Of a stretch of 64,000 nt of DNA, positions 23,436-35,689 are shown piece by piece. Within the stretch, counting starts at the first letter, position 1; each line of letters opens with the position of its first letter. The notes beneath the pieces were generated by a model that saw only the letters and a program-made list of their open reading frames with translations, did no database searches and was not told the DNA's origin. Source of the stretch: Chromobotia macracanthus. Lineage: Eukaryota; Chordata; Actinopteri; Cypriniformes; Botiidae. The stretch spans positions 1,143,501 to 1,207,500 of the forward strand of contig JAZGTH010000104.1 of assembly GCA_036877525.1 (NCBI GenBank). Direction: 5' to 3'. The translations under genes were made by a program, and so were the position numbers.

Positions 23436-24068
23436 AAACTACTGCAGCTCCACTTCTTTTGGTCTAAATTAAACGGATCTTATCGCCTGAAATCTGTCTA
23501 AACTCTCGCTTTATACTGCACAGGATTATTCAAACCCGAGTCTCTTTTCTCTGACCTCTAACCAGTTGTTATATTTATGAAGGGAATTATGGGAAATCCA
23601 GGCAACACTGACTCTATATTAAGAGCGTGATCACATTAAAACAACATTAACAACAAACAGGTGCTTTACTGTGAAAGTTTTAAAGCTGCTGTCAACAAGC
23701 CATTTATTCTTTTATCATTAGCGTTTAATCCACCAAGGTCAAAGCGCTTGTAAAAGCCACTTTAAACGGATTTGTCCTTCTGAAACTCTACCGAAAAACA
23801 ACAGCGGAAATATATTTAAGACTTTAAATCTGCAAACAACCTTCCTGGAAAAAACTGCTTAACCCAGTGTGGTTTGTTTGCTGGTTTTTGGACACTTTTT
23901 AACTGGTCAGGCTAAAAAAAAACAACCAACAGATTAAACCATTTGGAGCAATAGCATGACCAGACTGGAGACCAGCTATAATCGACAAGAGATCAGCAGA
24001 AAACACTTGCAATAAACAAAGTTAGATGTGAGAATTTCACAGCATCATTTGTGATGAAGGTGGGTGAG

Positions 24069-24087
24069 TTTGCGCCCCCTTGTGTTC
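24069..24087 (-). promoter_or_regulatory. CTCF-like motif
   Basis: The reverse complement reads ACAAGGGGGCGCAAA, matching the AGGGGGCGC core. Single motif match by eye. Confidence 0.35.
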
Positions 24088-24545
24088 GGATATTAACACT
24101 AAAAGCTTCTGTGAGACTATGAAACTACTAAAATACAACAAAAAACACAAACATTTTTATCAGCCACAAAACTGTCAACCCACGTTTTATTATCAGTGCT
24201 GAAATGACAAACAGAGCATAAACTGAAATGTTCGATTTGCCCATCAGCTGAACGTAAACTCTTACGCACTTTCACGAGTTGATTAAATTGTGTACTTCCG
24301 GCATATGCTTTAGTAATTAAGAGAGATGTTAAATATTGCGTGTTTTATCTGGTAATGTCTGGAACAGCTTGTGTACGTGAATCTTTATATTGCTCACTGT
24401 CACACAGTCTTCTGATGGTCTAATGTTTCTTTCTTTGTAAGTCGCCGAACAAAATAAGTGAGGATTAAGACTACAGGAACTAGTCTGAACAAACAGCTAC
24501 ATTATAGTGGAAAATAAACACCCACACACCTCTGCAGAAACTCAC

Positions 24546-24629
24546 CTCCCCAGTTAACACACAGATACCCGCGCCCGGCTGATCCCCGAGTTTTTTAATG
24601 GACTCTTGGAGACCGAAGTGCCTCCTGGC
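24546..24629 (-). CDS. Candidate internal exon inside a conserved-looking block
   Basis: On the minus strand, an acceptor with a T-rich tract (TTATTGGGTTTTTAATTGGCAG) opens an 84-base segment that closes in a strong donor, GGGGAG|GTGAGTTTC. The segment is exactly 28 codons in phase 0-0 and open: it begins ARRHFGLQESIKKL and ends GAGICVLTGE. The frame stays open past both splice sites. I do not recognise the peptide. Sequence on both sides (24,630-24,740; 24,830-25,040) looks like conserved non-coding DNA, so this could be an alternative or poison-type cassette exon rather than part of a main coding frame. Confidence 0.35.
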
Positions 24630-25040
24630 CTGCCAATTAAAAACCCAATAACAGCCTATTAAATAATACATGGGCATTATTTAGTGGCACAATTAAACAA
24701 CACGCGATGGTATAAATCCAGACGGGCAAAAGCCGCAGACACCCCAACCTTTCATTTAGATGGTGAAGCCACAAAGCTCCGGGTCCTAAAAGCTGCCCTC
24801 ACAGCTGAGTGCCAGCGGTGACCAGACATACGCCCGTTTAAATCGCTGTAAAACTGCGTCTCTTTTTAATGGGGCGTTCCGGGGCCTGTATGATATATGG
24901 AGAGAGAAATGATTAATCTTTTTTTTTGCTCTCGCTTTTATTTTACAGGGGCCAATAAAGGTGTCTGTCATAAATTGTTTGGAGATCTCGTGCTCTTGGA
25001 TGGTCGGCAATAATGAAGCGGCAGAGTACAAGACGAATAA
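24630..25040. promoter_or_regulatory. Possible conserved non-coding element
   Basis: 'CCAATTAAAAACCCAATAAC', 'TACATGGGCATTATTTAGTG', 'CACAATTAAACAACACGCG', 'ACAGGGGCCAATAAAGGTG' and 'GTCATAAATTGTTTGGAG' are repeat-free and TAAT-rich. A plus-strand acceptor-like site (TTTTATTTTACAG, ending 24,950) is present, but the reading frame after it closes within 22 codons. Among the best regulatory candidates in the window. Confidence 0.45.
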
Positions 25041-25445
25041 ATCTCACCCACACACAAACACACACGCAAACAGACCCCGAAGTCCCACAAGCACCGTGAT
25101 GTAACAGCGCTGAGATATGAGCCAGCATATTTACACATTAATTTTGCTTTTGAATGAAGCTCCACTCTCACAACAGATTTACACGCTCACCAAGTTTACA
25201 AGAGTTTATCAAATGACCGTTTTTGTCTCTGCGGACTGCCAGACTGTGACACAGATTCAGAGAGTGAGGACACACGTTCTCTCTCTTGTACACACCTCAT
25301 GATTTACTTGATTGGGTCAGTCATTGAGTTTGTTTATGTACAGCAAAATAATCCAAAATCATTTAAAAAAAATGATAAAAACCTGTTTTAACATGCAAAT
25401 CAATACAGATGACAAAACAGTTGCATACAAAAAATCTGGGCCTTC

Positions 25446-25486
25446 CTCTCTCTCTCTCTCTCTCTCTCGCTCTCTCTCTCTCTCTC
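25446..25486. repeat. (TC)n microsatellite
   Basis: About 41 bases of TC dinucleotide with one CGC interruption. Confidence 0.95.
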
Positions 25487-26568
25487 ATTTAGAAAACATG
25501 GATTTGGGTAAGATTGGTGCTTAAATTTAACCCAGTAAACATTTTCCTCTGTGCACATACACACACTCTTCCAAACAATGTTCGATGCTCTACATTCACA
25601 TTTAACTGTAACATAATTGGCTCATAACATCACTGACTACACAACAAAACAACGTTTGCACAAGATTTTAGATCATTTCAGTGATCCTCTAATCACAGCG
25701 TTGGGTGAGGAGGACAGAGGGGGGTGGAGGTCAGCTTTGGTGAAATTTGGAGGTCAAGAGTCTGACAGGTCACACTGGCCTATATCTGCCAGCACGTGTC
25801 ACCTTCTGAAACGCAAGTCAATACATGTTCACAATCTGAAGTCATTAATGTCCTGAAATCACTTTCTAAATTCTCTCTCTCTTCCCTCTCCTCAATGTTT
25901 TGCTGGATAACACTTAAAATATATACAGAAGTATTAAGTGAAACAACTGCATACACCATAGACCCAATGGCATAAGATTAAACCTTCTTATATTGTATAC
26001 AAAGTCAGTGACACACACACACTTCAGTCTCCACACTCTCTAGCGAGAAGCATCCCACAGTTCCATGATAGTATTTTAATCAATACTAAAGCTTGGTGGT
26101 TCTTTGACACAAATCAGGGAAATTAAGTTTAGCAGGCTGTTGAGACGCTAATGGCACTCCAATGTGGCACTGTGGCACAGCCTCGGACACAGAGGTAAAT
26201 CATGTGTGTGTGTGTGTGTGTGTGTGTGTCTGTGCCGGGGGATGACAAATGCTTGCGTGGTCATTTATCCAGCTGTGTGTGTTTAGAACAATATTATAAC
26301 AAGTGCCTCACAGGTTTAACATTATGCAAATCATGCATCCAGTATAATGTAAACATATATTGATTTGTTTCTGGTGGCAAGCCCTGAGTCAGGCTTTATA
26401 AAACATCACTGAAGTATTTATGATGACAGTGTATTCTGGCCTGTAGGTGGATATGACAGGCAAATAGTGCCAATCAAAACTATCATTTATTTTCGTGTAT
26501 GTAACGTGGCAGACTCAAAACTGATCATTTCAGCCAGCTGAGCATTTCACAAGATTGTCATTGACCTG

Positions 26569-26835
26569 CACTCTTAAAAATAAAGGTTCTTTAAAGGTTC
26601 TCACAGCAATGCCATAGACGAACAATTTTTGGTTTCCCCAAAGAACCATTAAGTCAAAATTCTCATTAAGTCAAATTAATAATTTCTTTCTTTACCTTTT
26701 TATAGTCTAAAGAACCTTTTTCCACTACAAACATCCTTTGGTGTAACAAAAAGGTTCTAGAGATGTTGAAGGTTCTTTTTGGAACCATACAGCCCAAAAT
26801 AGTTCTTCTATGGCATTGTGTAGCACCTTATTTTG
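26569..26835. mobile_element. AAAGGTTCTTT hairpin MITE
   Basis: It starts 'CACTCTTAAAAATAAAGG', repeats AAAGAACC / GGTTCTTT words in inverted order ('CAATGCCATAGACGAAC' against 'TTCTTCTATGGCATTGTG') and ends 'TAGCACCTTATTTTGTA'. The inverted arms would fold into a long hairpin. I know this pattern as a common cyprinid non-autonomous element. The right terminus is decayed. Confidence 0.8.
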
Positions 26836-27900
26836 TACCACAGAAAATATTTCAAACAGTCCTGCAGCCAAACCACAGCCAACAAGAGGTCAATATGAGT
26901 GTCTTTGTTATTCTGAAAAAATGAATCTTAGAAATAATAAATGGGTAATGGGCGACTTTTAATAATAACATTACCAAACATTACAACATAACATTACCAC
27001 TACTGTCCCACAGAATCAACTGCAAACTGTGAATGTTACAACACATTACACACATCCGAGATTAACACACTCCTATCAGCAGCTGTAAACATTAGCAGAA
27101 GAAGACAAAAATATATAAATTCCAGATTCTTTTCCTAATAATTATGACCTATTTAACATGACATAGTGTACATGTAAATGGACAGAAATGTCAAGATTTG
27201 TTGACTGTCATTTCATGAAGAACTGTCATTTGATTATTGGTTAATGGAAATGAATGTTTGGAAATCTATATTGATATGTAGCTTAAGTGTGTCAATAGGA
27301 CATAAATAAACATCTTAAAAACATGTTTTATGGTGCATTATGACCCTCATTGTGTGCAAGTGTCTTACTGTAACCATAATGTTTGCATTGTTGATCAAAA
27401 CTGCTGTTGTTACAGTGTATTAAACCTGGTCTGTTCCTTTAAATGTTGTTTGTTAATGACATACGCTGTTATTGAAGTGTTAGACAATTATATATACAAT
27501 TACATTCACACAAACAGTGTTTGTGAAGAGATCAGTAGCTTATAGAAAATGAAAACACACTGATGTTGACCCTAAAGTGTCACTATACATCCATCTGTCC
27601 TTATATTCTCTGGTGGTTCATTCTCTCTCTCTCTCTCTCTCCTTCTTCTCTCTCTGTTATCTAAAGGGCTTCCTCAATGCTTGTTTCATGAGAGGTCTTT
27701 GAGAACTGAGCTGATAACAGTTTTAAACATCTGCACAAACTCATCTATTAAACTGAGGAACAAATCTCACAGCGGCTGTTATTACTGAACCAAATGTGTG
27801 GAACTTTTCTGTGGGTCATTTTATTTAGTATGTAATATATGGATTTAGTATGTAATTCTTTATAGTATACATAAAGAATAATTCTTTGTAGTATATATGG

Positions 27901-27901
<1 letters not shown>

Positions 27902-27986
<85 letters not shown>

Positions 27987-28011
27987 GGTATACTTATATA
28001 TATATATATAA
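27902..28011. repeat. (TA)n tract, interrupted
   Basis: TA dinucleotide with ACATAA and GTATATAGGTATACT interruptions over about 110 bases. Confidence 0.95.
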
Positions 28012-28098
28012 AATTTTGTGTTAAAATGATGTGTATAGCCAAGTTGATTAAACTTAAAAATTTAAGGCAGCAATGTTTTTTTTACAGTGTATACACTA

Positions 28099-28100
<2 letters not shown>

Positions 28101-28154
<54 letters not shown>
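28101..28154. repeat. (TA)n tract
   Basis: About 54 bases of TA dinucleotide running directly into a perfect inverted repeat. Confidence 0.95.
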
Positions 28155-28158
<4 letters not shown>

Positions 28159-28266
28159 CACATACAGAATTATATAAATTCTGTATGTGTATGTATATTC
28201 TTATATTATATATACATTATATATACCTCATATATACAGAATTATATAAATTCTGTATATATGAGG
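28150..28266. repeat. Two adjacent perfect inverted repeats
   Basis: The first pairs 28,150-28,171 with 28,177-28,198 (22-base arms, spacer ATATA). The second pairs 28,226-28,243 with 28,249-28,266 (18-base arms, same ATATA spacer). Both share the core ACAGAATTATATAAATTCTGT but differ outside it (ACATACACAT against CCTCATATAT). Confidence 0.93.
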
Positions 28267-28549
28267 ATGTATAATTACATTTTTGAAAGCTCTAGAAATC
28301 ACCTTATCAAACTGGAAAAGACACCAGCTACACATAATGTGCATCATAGGGAAGAGAGAAGATCTGGCAGCACAAAAGAATCAGACTCAATAACGTCTCA
28401 CAAAGGCTGCTGAGACATCAACACACTAAGAGGAAAGAGTGATAGTTCCATTTCTGTTTCATAAACTCTTCCTGAACCAGACCTACATTTGACCTTCAAA
28501 TACTGCATTGAAACACACACACACTTGATGCCTGTCTATAGGGCAGACT

Positions 28550-28565
28550 CCACAGCCACCTAGCG
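28550..28565 (-). promoter_or_regulatory. Weak CTCF-like motif
   Basis: The reverse complement reads CGCTAGGTGGCTGTGG, a partial match to the CTCF core. Weak. Confidence 0.2.
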
Positions 28566-29782
28566 TAATACACACAGCAGGATGGGTGACATGACCACCT
28601 GCCTCAGGAAGTGGAAGTTTCTGTACTTAGAGCCTCATGAATATTAAAACAAAGAGGAAGTGCTTCCATCCAGGAATTTAATGATTCATTATGAGGGGGA
28701 GGAGACACAGGAATGAAGGGAGGAGGTGAGGAGAGCATGTGAACTGCAAAACTGAGCCGACGCTGCTCTCCTGTGGTGGACTTCCAGAATGCAGCAGTGG
28801 AACTCAATGTTCTAGATTGTTCTTCTAGAAGGAACTCATGTGCAATCATCTTTCTTTACAGTGCCAGTACAACTGATTCTGATCTGCTTGTCAATTATCT
28901 CTCCAAATCATTTTTATCTGCCTGCACATCTGGAAGAAACTCATTTAACTGCATCTCTGCAGGGTTTCTGCAAGAACAGAATTACAGGATAGACGAAATA
29001 TCTGAAAACTGGTATAAAAGTTTGAAAAATGTGTCTTTGAAAACCTGTACAGAAAAACTCATTTCACAATGTTTCTGACTGTTCAAACTTGCTGTAAAAT
29101 TCACTTTAAATGCTGTCCCTGCAGACACTGTGTAAAACACGAAGTAAGTTACTTGACCTTTTTAAAGTAAATTATAATTGTTGAGATTGTACTTGCGTTG
29201 ACAGGTTAAAAAGTATTCCTTAACTTAAATAATAATAATGTTTCAGAATGTGAAATTTTAACACCGGCTTAATTAAATGATTTCTATTAAATGAATCCGA
29301 TTAAATGTTTCACACTATTTCTTAGGGATCTGTCCACATCCACCCATGAAACTGCTGTGAGAATGATGTCATTTCCCCCTAAAACTTTTCATTTTAATCT
29401 GCTCTTCATCCCTGACAATATCCATACATTGTAATTATCAGTTATAATGGAAGAGATGAGTAAGATTTGGGGAGGAAAATCTGCCTGTATTAATGGTTCT
29501 ATTCATCACTGTTACGTCTGCAGCTTCTGTCACTCTGTTATTTATGTGTTTCTGAATGGAGCTCTAATTGCAGAGCTGGCACCTCAGGTGACTTTAAACC
29601 CTCAGCGATTTGTATCATCCGTGTCTTAAAGAGTCACCTTAACAAGAGAACACACACAAACTTTTCACACAAATGTTGGACGCTGAAAGAGGCCCCGAGC
29701 AGCTGCTGACCAAGAAAGTGTCTGTATAAATGCCTTTAAAAATAAATATAAAAATATATACTATATAATAAACTGTAAATAA

Positions 29783-29791
29783 ATCTATCTA

Positions 29792-29838
<47 letters not shown>

Positions 29839-29979
29839 TTCTTTTTTTAGTTTCTGTAATTGTATTATTTATGTATTTTTTATATTGCTATATAAAAGCA
29901 TTTCATTTTTATCTTTTATTTTTTCTTTTATTTTTTATCTTCTATATATATATATATATATATAGAATATATACATACA

Positions 29980-30049
<70 letters not shown>

Positions 30050-30050
30050 C
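29783..30050. repeat. Composite (CTAT/CTGT)n, (TA)n, (ATAC)n, (GT)n block
   Basis: A CTAT/CTGT tetranucleotide array (29,783-29,840) is followed by (TA)n (29,943-29,964), (ATAC)n (29,970-30,008), (TA)n (to 30,030) and (GT)n (to 30,049). The adjoining array types suggest stepwise mutation of one into the next. Confidence 0.93.
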
Positions 30051-30496
30051 TGTGTGTAAATATCATGTTTAAACTGTCTAATTCACTTTAAATACTTCAT
30101 CACTGACACTAGCTATCTATGTATTGTTTTAGTTTCCATGTTTCTGTAATTGTATTATTTATTTATTTTTATATTGCTATATTTCCCCTATAAAAGAAAA
30201 TTTCCTATAAAAGAAATCATTTTTAGTACAGTGCTAAATATATATATATATATATATAGAAAAACATTCTCATATGTGGCAAAAACACAAACAATTCTCA
30301 AATGTGGCAATATGAAATCAGCAATCATCGCCATGACAACAGCATCTGATGTCTGCTATTACAAGTCTGTGTGCAGTGCTTGGATAAAGACAGTCACACA
30401 GCAGCTAAATGAGGAGTGAGATGCTATTTCTACTGTAATGATCTTTAATGCTCATGAAGGTGCATGAGTGACGGTGAGCTGCAGTTCTGAAGCGCG

Positions 30497-30513
30497 ACAG
30501 CAGGGGGCGCAGT
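30497..30513 (+). promoter_or_regulatory. CTCF-like motif beside the 27-bp minisatellite
   Basis: ACAGCAGGGGGCGCAGT is a close match to the CTCF core (SYAGRKGGCRS) on the plus strand, in a small CpG-containing island (AAGCGCGACAG..GTGACG). It ends 23 bases before the 3.7-kb minisatellite. A near-identical motif on the opposite strand flanks the 63.2-kb minisatellite. Confidence 0.5.
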
Positions 30514-30535
30514 GACGTATCAGGCCTACATCAGT

Positions 30536-33500
30536 GACAACTGAACACACAAACCCCACAAACACAACTGAACACACAAAACCCACAAACACAACTGAAC
30601 ACACAAAACCCACAAACACAACTGAACACACTAAACCCACAAACACAAACACAACTGAACACACTAAACCCACAAACACAAACACAACTGAACACACTAA
30701 ACCCACAAACACAAACACAACTGAACACACTAAACCCACAAACACAACTGAACACACCACAAAACACAACTGAACACACAAACACAAACACACTGAACAC
30801 ACTAAACCCAAACACAAACACAACTGAACACACAAAACCCACAAACACAACTGAACACACAAACCCCACAAACACAACTGAACACACAAAACCCACAAAC
30901 ACAACTGAACAACACAAACACACAAACACAACTGAACACACTAAACCCACAAACACAAACACAACTGAACACACTAAACCCCACACAAACACAACTGAAC
31001 ACACTAAACCCACAAACACAACTGAACACACTAAACCCACAAACACAACTGAACACACTAAACCCACAAACACAACTGAACACACAAAACCCACAAACAC
31101 AACTGAACACACTAAACCCACAAACACAACTGAACACACTAAACCCACAAACACAAATGCAACTGAACACACAAAACCCACAAACACAACTGAACACACT
31201 AAACCCACAAACACAACTGAAACACTAAACCCACAAACACAACTGAACACACTAAACCCACAAACACAACTGAACACACTAAACCCACAAACACAACTGA
31301 ACACACAAAACCCACAAACACAACTGAACACACAAAACCCACAAACACAACTGAACACACTAAACCCACAAACACAACTGAACACACTAAACCCACAAAC
31401 ACAAACACAACTGAACACACTAAACCCACAAACACAACTGAACACACTAAACCCACAAACACAACTGAACACACTAAACCCACAAACACAACTGAACACA
31501 CAAAACCCACAAACACAACTGAACACACTAAACCCACAAACACAACTGAACACACTAAACCCACAAACACAAACACAACTGAACACACTAAACCCACAAA
31601 CACAACTGAACACACTAAACCCACAAACACAACTGAACACACAAAACCCACAAACACAACTGAACACACTAAACCCACAAACACAAACACAACTGAACAC
31701 ACAAAACCCACAAACACAACTGAACACACTAAACCCACAAACACAACTGAACACACAAAACCCACAAACACAACTGAACACACTAAACCCACAAACACAA
31801 CTGAACACACTAAACCCACAAACACAACTGAACACACTAAACCCACAAACACAACTGAACACACTAAACCCACAAACACAAACACAACTGAACACACTAA
31901 ACCCACAAACACAACTGAACACACTAAACCCACAAACACAACTGAACACACTAAACCCACAAACACAACTGAACACACAAAACCCACAAACACAACTGAA
32001 CACACTAAACCCACAAACACAACTGAACACAAACACAAACAACACACTAAACCCACAAACACAACTGAACACACAAAACCCACAAACACAACTGAACACA
32101 CTAAACCCACAAACACAACTGAACACACTAAACCCACAAACACAACTGAACACACTAAACCCACAAACACAACTGAACACACAAAACCCACAAACACAAC
32201 TGAACACACTAAACCCACAAACACAAACACAACTGAACACACAAAACCCACAAACACAACTGAACACACAAAACCCACAAACACAACTGAACACACTAAA
32301 CCCACAAACACAACTGAACACACTAAACCCCACAAACACAACTGAACACACTAAACCCACAAACACAACTGAACACACTAAACCCACAAACACAACTGAA
32401 CACACTAAACCCACAAACACAACTGAACACACTAAACCCACAAACACAACTGAACACACTAAACCCACAAACACAACTGAACACACTAAACCCACAAACA
32501 CAACTGAACACACAAAACCCACAAACACAACTGAACACACTAAACCCACAAACACAACTGAACACACAAAACCCACAAACACAACTGAACACACAAAACC
32601 CACAAACACAACTGAACACACTAAACCCACAAACACAACTGAACACACTAAACCCACAAACACAACTGAACACACTAAACCCACAAACACAACTGAACAC
32701 ACTAAACCCACAAACACAACTGAACACACTAAACCCACAAACACAACTGAACACACAAAACCCACAAACACAACTGAACACACTAAACCCACAAACACAA
32801 CTGAACACACTAAACCCACAAACACAACTGAACACACTAAACCCACAAACACAACTGAACACACTAAACCCACAAACACAAGAACACACCAAAACACAAC
32901 TGAACACACTAAACCCACAAACACAACTGAACACACAAAACCACACAAACACAACTGAACACACTAAACCCACAAACACAACTGAACACACAAAACCCAC
33001 AAACACAACTGAACACACTAAACCCACAAACACAACTGAACACACAAACCCACAAACAAAAACCCACAAACACAACTGAACACACTAAAACCCACAAACA
33101 CAACTGAACACACTAAACCCACAAACACAACTGAACACACTAAACCCACAAACACAACTGAACACACTAAACCACACAAACACAACTGAACACACTAAAC
33201 CCACAAACACAACTGAACACACTAAACCCACAAACACAACACAACACACTAAACCCACAAACACAACTGAACACACTAAACCCACAAACACAACTGAACA
33301 CACTAAACCCACAAACACAACTGAACACACTAAACCCACAAACACAACTGAACACACTAAACCCACAAACACAACTGAACACACTAAACCCACAAACACA
33401 ACTGAACACACTAAACCCACAAACACAACTGAACACACTAAACCCACAAACACAAACACAACTGAACACACTAAACCCACAAACACAACTGAACACACAA

Positions 33501-34257
33501 ACCCACAAACACAACTGAACACACTACAAACCCACAAACACAACTGAACACACTAAACCCACAAACACAACTGAACACACTAAACCCACAAACACAACTG
33601 AACACACTAAACCCACAAACACAACTGAACACACTAAACCCCAACACAAACACAACTGAACACACTAAACCCACAAACACAACTGAACACACTAAACCCC
33701 ACAAACACAACTGAACACACTAAACCCACAAACACAACTGATCACACTAAACCCACAAACACAAACACAACTGATCACACTAAACCCACAAACACAACTG
33801 ATCACACTAAACCCACAAACACAAACACAACTGAACACACTAAACCCACAAACACAACTGAACACACTAAACCCACAAACACAAACACAACTGAACACAC
33901 TAAACCCACAAACACAAACACAACTGAACACACTAAACCCACAAACACAACTGAACACACTAAACTAAACCACAGAACAACACAAACACAACTGAACACA
34001 CTAAACCCACAAACACAAACACAACTGAACACACTAAACCCACAAACACAAACACAACTGAACACACTAAACCCACAAACACAAACACAACTGAACACAC
34101 TAAACCCACAAACACAACTGAACACACTAAACCCACAAACACAACTGATCACACTAAACCCCACAAACACAACTGAACACACTAAACCCACAAACACAAA
34201 CACAACTGAACACACTAAACCCACAAACACAACTGAACACACTAAACCCACAAACAC
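30536..34257. repeat. 3.7-kb minisatellite, 27-bp unit
   Basis: The unit AAACCCACAAACACAACTGAACACACT, written here as 27 bases by length, is repeated roughly 130 times. Common variants are CACACAAAACCC in place of CACACTAAACCC, and a 6-base expansion (ACAAAC duplicated) giving a 33-base unit. Rarer 26- and 28-base units shift phase. The plus strand has about one G per unit, so the minus strand is GT-rich. Because 27 and 33 are multiples of three and four of the six frames lack stops, very long open frames appear on both strands. I regard them as spurious. Boundaries are sharp on both sides. Confidence 0.97.
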
Positions 34258-34259
34258 GT

Positions 34260-35160
34260 GAGAATCATTATGTTTTGAGTTTTGCATTTAGACAAATGCT
34301 GAAGGAGATATAAAGTTTGTTGCTTAAAAATGACAGGCAGCCCTCTCGACTATGATTTTATTGGAATAAAAGCAATATATTCCTTTAACACTTCACACCC
34401 TGTTTTGAGCTTCTGACTGAACGCGTTTGAACTGAGAGAGCAGATTCTAAATGACCTTTGAGATGCCGCCAAGACCAGAAACCCGCCAAAGCAGAAAGAC
34501 TGATAGAAACAATTAGACAGAAGCTCCTCTTCACGAACCCTCAGGAGATCTATTCCACCCTGAGGAAATAAAGGCCATCAGAACATCTCTGCCAAAAGAA
34601 GCAACCAGAAACAAAGAATAAAAGTGACATTTAAGACGGGTTTGCTGCGTTGGGAGGACAATGATGTACTGCTCCAGAAAAGCTCTGGTTTAAAGTGCCT
34701 TCGAGAAGCCCGGATTCGAAATCCCTCAGTTCCTGTTCGCCACTTTCATCTCCTCGAACCCATTACGTCCATCTGAGATTAAGTCCTGAACCTCTTACAG
34801 AGGTAACAAAGATCACACACAAACTTGACATGAGAGAGAATGAGAAACTAATATTTACATGAACGCAGGTGTTAATCGTCACCCATATTAATTCCAGGAC
34901 TTCTCGCGGTGGTTCAAACAAGCTGCCCGGCTTGTGAGCAGACACAGGGCCTGCCCTGAGCCCAGAGCTCTCAAAGAGCCCCGCTGTGTGTTTGGACAGC
35001 ACTAATCCTGCCATAGTTCAGCCTGACATTAGGTCTTAGTCTAAGAGGCTCTCGTGATAAAGACAGGAGACAAATGAGGGCTAGGAAGAGTTACAACTTC
35101 CATAATTATTGCTTAAATAGATGTTGAGATTTTTAGAAGAAATTGTGAGTGGCGTGTACC
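34260..35160. other. Unique sequence with possible regulatory blocks
   Basis: No gene seen. 'TTTTATTGGAATAAAAGC' (about 34,350) and 'CAGCACTAATCCTGCCATAG' (about 34,997; TAATCC is an OTX-type core) are complex and repeat-free and could be regulatory. Weak. Confidence 0.25.
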
Positions 35161-35220
35161 TGAAGGCAATTATTCTAGGGTGGTTGCCAGGGTGTTGCTA
35201 GGGTACTGACCCAAGCCTTT
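35160..35220. mobile_element. GGTTGCCAGGGTGTTGCTAGGG repeat fragment
   Basis: 'GGTGGTTGCCAGGGTGTTGC' followed by 'TAGGGT' is a wording I associate with an interspersed fish repeat. It is only a fragment, and no termini are visible. Confidence 0.4.
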
Positions 35221-35689
35221 GGAATTGTCACTTATTTATCTACGAAACAAGCATCATAAAGTGATCAAACTTTCCCTCCACAAGCCATACAAGTTTTGGT
35301 ATGTCTGTGGCACCCTGTTAACTTAAAATATAAACAATATTACCAATGAGTCCGGTCTTAGCCAGCGCTACTTATAATAATGACAAAGGTTTAATTTCCC
35401 CTATAAAAGATTTTCTGTCAGAAATCATTTTTAGTACAGTGCTAAACTTAATCTGGGTTTGAGAAATGGTCCTTACACACAAAAAAGGGAAGACAAAACA
35501 CATTGTGTGAAGTCATTGTAGGTAGCACAGTGTCGTTTTGTGACATCAAATGATAACCCCCATTACCACGACGATGAAAGAGCCACCCTAAGGACGGGTC
35601 ACGGCGCGGGTCAAACGTCAGTGCCAGAAACCTCAGGTGTCCCCACACACACATACACACACACACAGGAACGTTTTCTCATTCGTTTC

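Larger units (their letters stand above)
25041..30490. other. Non-coding stretch rich in repeats
   Basis: No gene supported. It contains (TC)n at 25,446-25,486, (GT)n at 26,203-26,229, a hairpin MITE at 26,569, (TC)n at 27,621-27,641, long (TA)n tracts with palindromes at 27.9-28.3 kb, and a composite tetranucleotide/TA/GT block at 29.8-30.05 kb. The 101-codon frame at 28,773 has no splice support and the composition of its flanks. Confidence 0.55.

Noticed and set aside
24950..25015. Plus-strand exon after the acceptor TTTTATTTTACAG
   Set aside because: The frame stops after about 21 codons and no donor follows; the block is better read as conserved non-coding DNA.
30531..32954. An 807-codon minus-strand open frame rich in Val, Cys, Phe and Gly, with several overlapping companions to 34,287
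   Set aside because: It consists wholly of the 27-base minisatellite; the same array is open in four frames, has frame-shifting units, and lacks promoter, splice sites or any non-repeat domain.
30536..34257. CRISPR-like array
   Set aside because: Units are contiguous with no unique spacers, the genome is vertebrate, and there are no cas genes.
30536..34257. Telomere-like repeat because of TAAACCC words
   Set aside because: The word recurs only once per 27 bases and vertebrate telomeres are TTAGGG; there is no terminal structure.
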